From contig JAPPIX010000282.1 in assembly GCA_028820495.1 (NCBI GenBank), positions 1 to 36,295 on the forward strand: a DNA stretch of 36,295 nt, read 5' to 3'. Positions 30,529 through 36,295 of the stretch are shown here, one piece after another. The stretch's first letter is position 1. Every line of letters begins with the position of its first letter. The DNA comes from Gammaproteobacteria bacterium (lineage in GTDB: Bacteria; Pseudomonadota; Gammaproteobacteria; Pseudomonadales; Azotimanducaceae). The position numbers were made by a program, and so were the translations under genes. The notes under the pieces were generated by a model, which was not told where the DNA came from, did no database searches, and saw only the letters and a list, made by a program, of their open reading frames with translations.

Positions 30529-33408
30529 ATGGGCGCTGCGCCTCGTGTGAGACCTTGGCGGTGCTTAGTGCTCGCCGCAGTTCTGGCCGCGCCTTGGCCG
30601 GCTCTTGCGCAGGATTCCACCGAGCAAGCGAGCGCCGAACAGGCGATCGAGGAGATCGTGGTGGTCGGCTCCCTGATCCGCAGGGCGGCGGTGTACGAGG
30701 GCCGCGCGCCGGTGCAGACGCTCGACGCGGCGGCCTTCGAGGCGGCCGGTGCCGCCCAGCCGGTGGACATTCTCGCCAGCCTCACCGCCAACACGGGCTC
30801 TTACCTGGCGACGCAGCAGACTTATCTGCAGGGCGTTGCGCAGTTCAGCCTGCGCGGCGTTGGGCTCTCCTCCACCCTGACCCTGATCAACGGCCGCCGG
30901 GCCGGCTTCGCGCCAGTCTCCAACGACGTCGGGCAGAGCTTCTTCGACATCAACACGCTGCCGGTGCTGATGATCGACCGGGTGGAAATCCTCCGCGACG
31001 GGGCCTCAGCCACCTATGGCTCCCAGGCCGTGGCGGGCGTGGCCAACATCGTTACCCGCAAAGGCTTCACGGGACTCGAGATCGCCGGGGGCTACCGGGA
31101 CGCGAGCAACCAGGCGTACGACCTGAGCTTCGCCTCCGGCCTGGAGACCGAGAGAAGCCACATCAGTCTCTACGGCTCGTGGTACGAACAGGACGAGAAC
31201 TTCCGCACCGAGTTCGACTGGCTGATCCCCCGGGCCATCGACCCGGACGGCGACGGCGACATCGTGGACGGCTCGTTCGATTCGGGGCGAGGCTCGCCGG
31301 GCAGCTTCCGGCGCGCGGTGGCCAACCCCGACGGCAGCTACTCGCCATTCCAGGTGAACAGCTTCGACACGCCGCGCTTCCCCGACCCGGACTGCCGGGC
31401 TGGCGGCGGCTATCCAAGCGGGGCGTTGTGCCGCATGGACTTTTCCGACCAGCGCACGATGATCGCTGCCGAACAGCGGGTGCAGCTCTTCGCCGAGGCC
31501 GACTTCTACCTTGGCCCGGTGACGCTCTTCTCGGAGATCGGCTACTCGGCCAACGACGTGACGGACCGGGTGGGCAACATGCTGCTGTTCAACGGCAACG
31601 TCGAGCGGACCAACGAGTTCTTCGTGCCCGCCAACCACCCCTTCAACTTCTGGACGGACCCGGACGGCGACGGCGCGCTCACCTACGTTGCGCCGTCCGA
31701 CTGGAACCCCGGGGTGCACGAGGCGGTCCCGCTCGGCTACTTCGGCCGACCGCTCGGGGCGGAGGCCGCTGGCAGGAACTCCGGCGACGAAGTCCGTGCA
31801 TTCGACAGCTTAAGAACGCTGGTCGGGTTCGAGGCCGAACTGCCCGGCGGCTGGACGGGCGAGGGGCACTTCACCCGCGCCAGGACGGACCTCTCGGTGC
31901 GCTCGGAGCGCCACTGGATCGCCTCCGAGTTCGCCCGCGCCCTCACGGAGGGCCTGTGGAATCCGTTCGGCACACGGCTGGTCGCGCCCGACCTGGTCAC
32001 GCCCAAGACCGTGGCCGACGACGGCTTGGCGCCAGCGCTAGTCGGTCGACGCGCCGCCAACGACCCGGAGACGCTGAAGCGATTCGAAAGCGTGCGGCGG
32101 GAGAGCGCGAAGAGCATTCAGAACGTCGCCGAGCTGGTCGCCACCAGCGAGGCATTCGAGTGGGGCGGGCAGCCGGTGACGCTGGCGGTGGGCACCCAGT
32201 ACCGGGAACTCAGCTACGCGTTCCGGCCCGACCCGCTGAATGCCACCGGCGAGGGCCCGCGGGCGATCATCGAATTGCCAGCGGCGGCGGAGCAGCGCAC
32301 CTGGGCGCTGTTCGCCGAGAGCCTAGTGCAGTTCGGCCACCGCGCCGAGCTGCAGGTCGCCGCCCGCCACGAGCGCTATGACCGGGCCGGCAACTCGACG
32401 GACCCGAAGATCGCCGCCCAGTTCTTCGCCAGCGACTGGTTGTCGCTGCGCGGGTCCTGGGGCACCTCCTTCCAGGCACCGAGCGTGTTCCAGGTGGCCG
32501 GAAACACCAGTTCACGCACGCTCACCGACCCGTTCCGCTTCGGCGGACAGGGCGTCGGAAGCTGCACGGTGGACGCCTCCGGCGCCATCCTGAACCGCGG
32601 CGACAACTTCGCGGTCGCCACCCTGCTGCGCGGCGGGGGCTTGAGACCGCAGACGGCGCACTTGGCCAACTTCGGGGTGCTGCTGCAGCCCTTGGAGAAC
32701 GCCGCGGTCAGCCTCGACTACTGGACGCTCCACTACCGCGACGTCATCGCCCAGGGGCGCAGCTTTCAAGCCATCGTGGACGACGACTGCCGCGACGACG
32801 GCCAGCCCAACGACGCCCGGGTGCGGCGCGACACCTCCGGGCAGTTGAGCGTCGTGACGACCGACTACGGCAACGTCGGGGCCGTGCGGACCCAAGGGCT
32901 CGACCTGAACGCCTACTATGACCTCGCGCTGTCCGCCGGTGACTTGCGAATCAGCGCTGACGCCACGCTCCTGACCCGTTTCGACGTGGACGCCGCCGGC
33001 GAGGGCTTTGTGGACCGACTCGGCAGCCGCAACGACACCACCGGCTTCGCGCCAACCCCCGAGCTGCGCTTCAATTTCGGCGTCGCGTGGCGCCGGGAGC
33101 GGCACGCCGCTGGCTTGACTGTCCGCTACGTGGACGCCTACAGGAACGACGAGGTGGCGTCGCTGCCGAAGATCGCCTCCTGGACGACGCTGGATGTGAA
33201 CTACGCCTACACCGCCCCGAACCTGTTCGGCAGCGAGGTCACGCTCTACCTCGGCGCACGCAACCTGACCGATCGGGACCCGCCGCCGCTGCCGACCGGG
33301 CGCGACGGCGCGCAGCGCCACAACCTGCGACCCGGCTACGACGGCTTCGTGCACGACATCAAGGGGCGCACGCTCTATGCCCGCTTCCGCTTGCGCTTGG
33401 GAGGGTAA
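30529..33408 (+). CDS. TonB-dependent outer-membrane receptor, second of a tandem pair
   Basis: This 959-residue protein has a signal peptide (CLVLAAVLAAPWPALA, then Q) and the TonB-box region AIEEIVVVGSLIRR. The plug has LRGVGLSSTLTLINGRRAG and VEILRDGASATYGSQAVAGVANIVTRKGF. A long barrel ends RFRLRLGG. The GSLIRR and SATYGSQAVAGV features are typical of the larger TonB receptors linked to polymer or peptide uptake, but the ligand is unknown. Several loops are rich in Asp and Gly (DPDGDGDIVDG and DPDGDGALTY), which resemble calcium-binding loops. The final residue is Gly rather than Phe or Trp, unlike its neighbour. The start is two bases after the previous stop, so the pair is one operon. 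The sequences differ enough not to be a recent duplication. Confidence 0.9.
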   Translation: MGAAPRVRPWRCLVLAAVLAAPWPALAQDSTEQASAEQAIEEIVVVGSLIRRAAVYEGRAPVQTLDAAAFEAAGAAQPVDILASLTANTGSYLATQQTYLQGVAQFSLRGVGLSSTLTLINGRRAGFAPVSNDVGQSFFDINTLPVLMIDRVEILRDGASATYGSQAVAGVANIVTRKGFTGLEIAGGYRDASNQAYDLSFASGLETERSHISLYGSWYEQDENFRTEFDWLIPRAIDPDGDGDIVDGSFDSGRGSPGSFRRAVANPDGSYSPFQVNSFDTPRFPDPDCRAGGGYPSGALCRMDFSDQRTMIAAEQRVQLFAEADFYLGPVTLFSEIGYSANDVTDRVGNMLLFNGNVERTNEFFVPANHPFNFWTDPDGDGALTYVAPSDWNPGVHEAVPLGYFGRPLGAEAAGRNSGDEVRAFDSLRTLVGFEAELPGGWTGEGHFTRARTDLSVRSERHWIASEFARALTEGLWNPFGTRLVAPDLVTPKTVADDGLAPALVGRRAANDPETLKRFESVRRESAKSIQNVAELVATSEAFEWGGQPVTLAVGTQYRELSYAFRPDPLNATGEGPRAIIELPAAAEQRTWALFAESLVQFGHRAELQVAARHERYDRAGNSTDPKIAAQFFASDWLSLRGSWGTSFQAPSVFQVAGNTSSRTLTDPFRFGGQGVGSCTVDASGAILNRGDNFAVATLLRGGGLRPQTAHLANFGVLLQPLENAAVSLDYWTLHYRDVIAQGRSFQAIVDDDCRDDGQPNDARVRRDTSGQLSVVTTDYGNVGAVRTQGLDLNAYYDLALSAGDLRISADATLLTRFDVDAAGEGFVDRLGSRNDTTGFAPTPELRFNFGVAWRRERHAAGLTVRYVDAYRNDEVASLPKIASWTTLDVNYAYTAPNLFGSEVTLYLGARNLTDRDPPPLPTGRDGAQRHNLRPGYDGFVHDIKGRTLYARFRLRLGG

Positions 33409-33557
33409 GGGCCGGGTCTAGTTTCCACCCTGGTTGACGGTCGCCGGACGCCGCTTTGCGAACCCCACGTTGCTACAGCCTGGTCATAAGGTGATTTTCG
33501 CAGGCCCGCCGGTTGTATGCGCGATAACTCGACGGGTTGAAGGTGGCCAGACCTTGG

Positions 33558-34469
33558 TTAAGCAATCCTGATCGTGTGGTGGAAGAGTTCGTGCACGAAA
33601 GCGTCCCATTTCGCGCCTTCTGACGCGACGTCATCTAGGTAGAACACCTTCGTGACGCCCATTTGATCCAGCCGAGTCTGCATCTCGTCGGTGACGCCCC
33701 CGGCAATCAGCATGTTTGTGCAGCCCGGCGGTGTCTCGGCAAAGCTCTTCTGGACAGCCCCAAGCCGTTCCAACGCGCCAGCAGGATCCTTGCCGCCTTT
33801 AGTCTCTATCGTGGCCAAGACCTGCCCGTTCTTGAGGAACGAAATGTCTGGCTCGGACCCGTAGCGCATGGTGTAGCCGTCTGCCAGTTCGTACCATCCC
33901 TCGCCGGAACTCTCAATCAATCCCTTGCGCTTGAGCCACTGCGCAATCCTGCCTTTCACCAACTCCTCGGCCATCTGCCCGATCTTGTTGCGGAACATCC
34001 CATCAAGGCGGATCCCCATCATCGCGACGATGTTCCGGTAGCCGTTCTCAAGCGTCCAATCAGTCGATCCTTCCATGATCGAACATATGACCGTGTTGTA
34101 AAGACGGGCGACCTTTAGGCAACTCGCATGCGGGACCTTCCCCTTTCGCGATCCATCCTCCCACCCAGATACGTTCACAGACAGTTGGCCCACTTGCTTC
34201 TGCGAGAGAAGCCCCATTCCCCGATAGTACTGCGACGTCTCAGGGTGGCTCTCCAGCAAATCCGGATGAGCAAACACCAACTCTGGCACCATCCCTTGCG
34301 CCTCCACATGCGCCCACGCCGCTTCGCTGATCATGAGTTCCTCGATGGGCTTGAAGCGAAGCACATCGTCGAAATCCTCAATGATCTTCTGGAGGGCTCT
34401 ATCTTCCCGCTGACGCAAAATCTGCGAAAACAATCCTGACTTGTACTTGGCGTCGTGCTGATCAGCCAC
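33558..34469 (-). CDS. XcyI-family type II restriction endonuclease
   Basis: A PD-(D/E)xK nuclease core is visible: D208 in EPDISF and E222/K224 in ATIETKGGKDPAGALERLG, followed by GCTNMLIAGGVTDEM. This signature resembles XcyI, Cfr9I and XmaI as I remember them, which cut CCCGGG. The open frame extends to 34634, but that overlaps the methyltransferase. I place the start at GTG 34469, which overlaps the methyltransferase stop by eight bases and gives 303 residues, near the family size. Translation is probably coupled, so the methyltransferase is made first and protects the host. GC content is visibly lower than in the flanking core genes, pointing to transfer. Confidence 0.72.
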   Translation of the reverse strand: MADQHDAKYKSGLFSQILRQREDRALQKIIEDFDDVLRFKPIEELMISEAAWAHVEAQGMVPELVFAHPDLLESHPETSQYYRGMGLLSQKQVGQLSVNVSGWEDGSRKGKVPHASCLKVARLYNTVICSIMEGSTDWTLENGYRNIVAMMGIRLDGMFRNKIGQMAEELVKGRIAQWLKRKGLIESSGEGWYELADGYTMRYGSEPDISFLKNGQVLATIETKGGKDPAGALERLGAVQKSFAETPPGCTNMLIAGGVTDEMQTRLDQMGVTKVFYLDDVASEGAKWDAFVHELFHHTIRIA

Positions 34470-35910
34470 TTCGGACCCACCGGTAGACGCACTTTCTGAT
34501 CTCCCGACGTCCGAATCTAGCCATCTGCTGGCTGGAGTTGCCCTTTCCGCGTGGCAGCATCCAGATGTTGGCGCAGGTGAAACCAGACCGCTCCGCGTAG
34601 TCCGCCAAGAGGAAATCCACAGGCACCTCTTCACCGTGATACTGCACGTTATCGTTGACCATGAGGACTACGCCGCCTGGTCGCACTACTCTCCCTAGTT
34701 CCGCTACGATCACGGCCATCTCGAAAAAGTACCCCTCGATCAACCGGATGATGTTCCGATTGCTCAGTTCGGAGCTTTTCTCCCTCAGTATCGAAAGCAC
34801 CTCGTGGACGGCGGACTCTCGATACATACATGATGCGTGCGACAGCTCGCTGCAGTCATCGGAATAAACTGAGTTCAGCCAGTCCCTCTTCTCTTTGTTC
34901 TCAACCGTTGCCGTCAGCAGTCGCTGACGTAGATCAATGAAGTCCTGCTGTCCGTAGCCAAGCCATGCAAGCTCCAAGGCATAAGTCCGCGTGTAGTCAT
35001 AACGGTTGGCATACGGCGGAGACGTGATCACCATGTCAAAGGAACGATCGGGCAACGTGCGCAGCACCTCAAGGCTGCTTCCGGTGATCAGTTCCGGACG
35101 ACTCTTGCCTCCGTACACCGACTTGAGCTCATCTAAGTCCTCAAGCATCTCAAGCAAACGCGCTTCGAGAGCCTCTACGAACGGTGCCACTTCACCCTTG
35201 TCCATCCGTGTGCGGGAACGACCGGACCGATAGTCCCACCGAAGGTATTGGCCATCCTTGCGCGTGTAGCTGCACTCCTCCAGTACCGACATGCAAGCCA
35301 AGTTCAGGAGTGTTTCAATGGCGGGGGCATCGACCCTCGTGTTGAACTCCCGGGCTTTGGCGATTTCCGCTTCAGAGCTCTCCGGAAACGCCCCTCGCGT
35401 AATGCGAACGTGCGGGAAAGCGAACGCCCTAGGAGTAGGACCTGTTCCCCGTACATGGGCCAGTAGTCCTTTAGCCGCGTCGTGGAACGTTGCGCGAGGG
35501 ACATCCTCAGCCGCCGCGATCACCGCCTTCCCGGCCGCCACCCCCACTGGCATGATCTCGACGCCCGTGGCCCGAACACCGCAACTAGCGGCCGCTAGCG
35601 GCGTTGTGCCGGCGCCAGCGAACGGATCCAGAACCGACTCCGGCTCATGCGCCTGAATCAGATCCAATACCAAATCCCGGGAAAAACCTTCCTTGTACTT
35701 CAGCCACCGAAATCCCGGAACAGCCTTGTTTCCTTGATACGAAACCGTGCGCCGATTAAGTCTTGGGTTGACGGACAGTCGAGGTGCGAAACGCTCGCAG
35801 AGACGCCGACGATCCGCGACGCTGCCGCCATTCGGGGACACCATTGCAAAATCCGCAAGCTGGTGGAATCCAAGCATGTCCGTGCTGCCTGCGTCGACCA
35901 CACTAGTCAA
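34462..35910 (-). CDS. Site-specific DNA methyltransferase, SPPY type (probable N4-cytosine)
   Basis: Motif I DPFAGAGTT (D95) precedes the catalytic motif SPPY at 297-300 (VITSPPYANRYDYTRTY), so this is a beta-class amino-methyltransferase. SPPY is usual for N4-cytosine methylation, the modification used by the Cfr9I/XcyI systems at CCCGGG. Before the catalytic motif is a YTRKDGQYLRW segment probably involved in target recognition. The start is a TTG at 35910, with GGGGAG six bases upstream; an ATG at 35877 is the alternative. It is upstream of, and overlaps, the endonuclease gene. The pair forms a complete type II cassette. Confidence 0.8.
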   Translation of the reverse strand: MTSVVDAGSTDMLGFHQLADFAMVSPNGGSVADRRRLCERFAPRLSVNPRLNRRTVSYQGNKAVPGFRWLKYKEGFSRDLVLDLIQAHEPESVLDPFAGAGTTPLAAASCGVRATGVEIMPVGVAAGKAVIAAAEDVPRATFHDAAKGLLAHVRGTGPTPRAFAFPHVRITRGAFPESSEAEIAKAREFNTRVDAPAIETLLNLACMSVLEECSYTRKDGQYLRWDYRSGRSRTRMDKGEVAPFVEALEARLLEMLEDLDELKSVYGGKSRPELITGSSLEVLRTLPDRSFDMVITSPPYANRYDYTRTYALELAWLGYGQQDFIDLRQRLLTATVENKEKRDWLNSVYSDDCSELSHASCMYRESAVHEVLSILREKSSELSNRNIIRLIEGYFFEMAVIVAELGRVVRPGGVVLMVNDNVQYHGEEVPVDFLLADYAERSGFTCANIWMLPRGKGNSSQQMARFGRREIRKCVYRWVRSG

Positions 35911-35937
35911 TGGAATCTCCCCCTTTAGTCCACCGTG

Positions 35938-36241
35938 AGCTTATCCCAACACATCGTGTCCTTCGAACCACCCCGATGCGCAACGCCGCTTCGCGATAAG
36001 CGACTATGTATAAATATACAAGCAATGTCAAGCCGGTCAGTATTGCCAGCCTAGCTCGCAACGTCCAAGTCACGCACAGTCGAGTGTAGTGCTTGATCGG
36101 CAACTCGAACATTGCTGCGCACGGTCGGTGCGACACCTAGTCTCAATACCTCGGATGATCCTATGAGAGTGATAGCTCTAATGACATTTGGATTTGACAA
36201 TTTACCCAACTATCTGATTTAAATATATTTTATTTGTAGAT
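35938..36241. other. AT-rich intergenic region between R-M cassette and tRNA-Ser
   Basis: No convincing gene is present. The base composition is far more AT-rich than the rest of the window, especially 36180-36240. It holds the methyltransferase promoter and a palindrome. I see no duplicated tRNA 3' end and no integrase gene, so an integration junction is possible but not shown. Confidence 0.5.
36003..36031 (-). promoter_or_regulatory. Promoter of the R-M genes with an internal operator-like palindrome
   Basis: On the minus strand a consensus -35 TTGACA (36031-36026) is followed after 17 bases by CATAGT (36008-36003); other AT-rich -10 choices exist nearby. Between the two lies the perfect inverted repeat TGTATA-AA-TATACA (36007-36020). 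R-M systems often control such sites through a C protein or the methyltransferase itself. No C-protein gene is seen here, so the regulator is unknown. Confidence 0.55.
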
Positions 36242-36295
36242 TGGCGGAGAGGGAGGGATTCGAACCCTCGATGCGTTGCCGCATACACACTTTCC
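36242..36295 (-). tRNA. tRNA-Ser(GGA), 3' half (cut by the window edge)
   Basis: Read on the minus strand from the window end, the sequence begins with the anticodon GGA and AAGTGTGTA. It continues with a long variable arm (TGCG, GCAA, CGCA), the T arm GGGTTCGAATCCC, and the acceptor 3' strand with encoded CCA. The long variable arm and the anticodon-arm bases match E. coli tRNA-Ser(GGA) closely. The 5' half lies outside the window. Confidence 0.9.

Noticed and set aside
30417..32381. 654-residue open frame overlapping the second TonB receptor
   Set aside because: An arginine- and glycine-rich shadow frame of a high-GC gene; the receptor frame has signal peptide, plug and barrel.
33409..33557. 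Gene or terminator between the second receptor and the endonuclease
   Set aside because: The 149 bases hold no open frame with a ribosome site and no stem with a T-tract; nothing could be supported.
35585..35598. 14-bp perfect palindrome CTAGCGGCCGCTAG
   Set aside because: It lies inside the methyltransferase coding sequence over Ala/Ser codons of a conserved region; most likely chance.
36242..36295. tRNA-Ser as a proven attachment site
   Set aside because: No direct repeat of the tRNA 3' end was found elsewhere in the window and no integrase gene is present.
1..36295. CRISPR array
   Set aside because: The CARF-like domain prompted a check, but no series of evenly spaced direct repeats and no cas genes were seen.

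Overview
The window looks like chromosomal DNA of a high-GC (by eye about 60-65%) gammaproteobacterium of uncertain genus. PlsB, RsmJ, TsaB and a RelA-type, synthetase-only (p)ppGpp synthetase with an EXDD motif fit this group. So do two large TonB-dependent receptors and a serine tRNA whose 3' half closely resembles the E. coli GGA-anticodon type. I cannot place it more finely without searches.

Layout. 1-5.7 kb is housekeeping and metabolism: the 3' end of plsB, rsmJ, tsaB, moeA, an NHL-propeller protein and an amidohydrolase. 5.7-11.9 kb is a first defence-like cassette: an ImmA/IrrE metallopeptidase behind a near-leaderless promoter, two different DNA methyltransferases behind a LexA-type SOS box, and a convergent PLD-family endonuclease. 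12.0-15.4 kb is a single-chain biotin-dependent acyl-CoA carboxylase. 15.5-16.8 kb is a Schlafen/AlbA_2-type ATP-binding protein. 17.1-23.8 kb is a tightly overlapping four-gene operon: a UPF1-like SF1 helicase, a winged-helix protein of unknown function, a double-HKD PLD protein, and a CARF-like/AAA+/HTH sigma-54 activator related to RtcR. A good -24/-12 sigma-54 promoter lies in front of this operon, so the last gene probably switches on the whole set. This is my best candidate for an undescribed system.

23.9-28.0 kb holds relA and adk, originally an operon. A 1372-bp element with 25-bp terminal inverted repeats and an 8-bp target duplication has inserted at the fourth codon of adk. Its only gene is an intact tnpB. 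The element's left end supplies a new ATG that overlaps the tnpB stop and reads in frame into adk, so this normally essential gene now has a transposon-derived N-terminus. 28.1-33.4 kb is a pair of TonB-dependent receptors. 33.6-35.9 kb is a lower-GC type II restriction-modification pair (XcyI-like endonuclease plus SPPY methyltransferase) with an AT-rich promoter that contains a perfect palindrome. It sits beside the 3' end of tRNA-Ser(GGA) at the window edge.

No rRNA, CRISPR array, integrase or prophage genes were seen. Function names rest on motifs and remembered family features, not on database searches.
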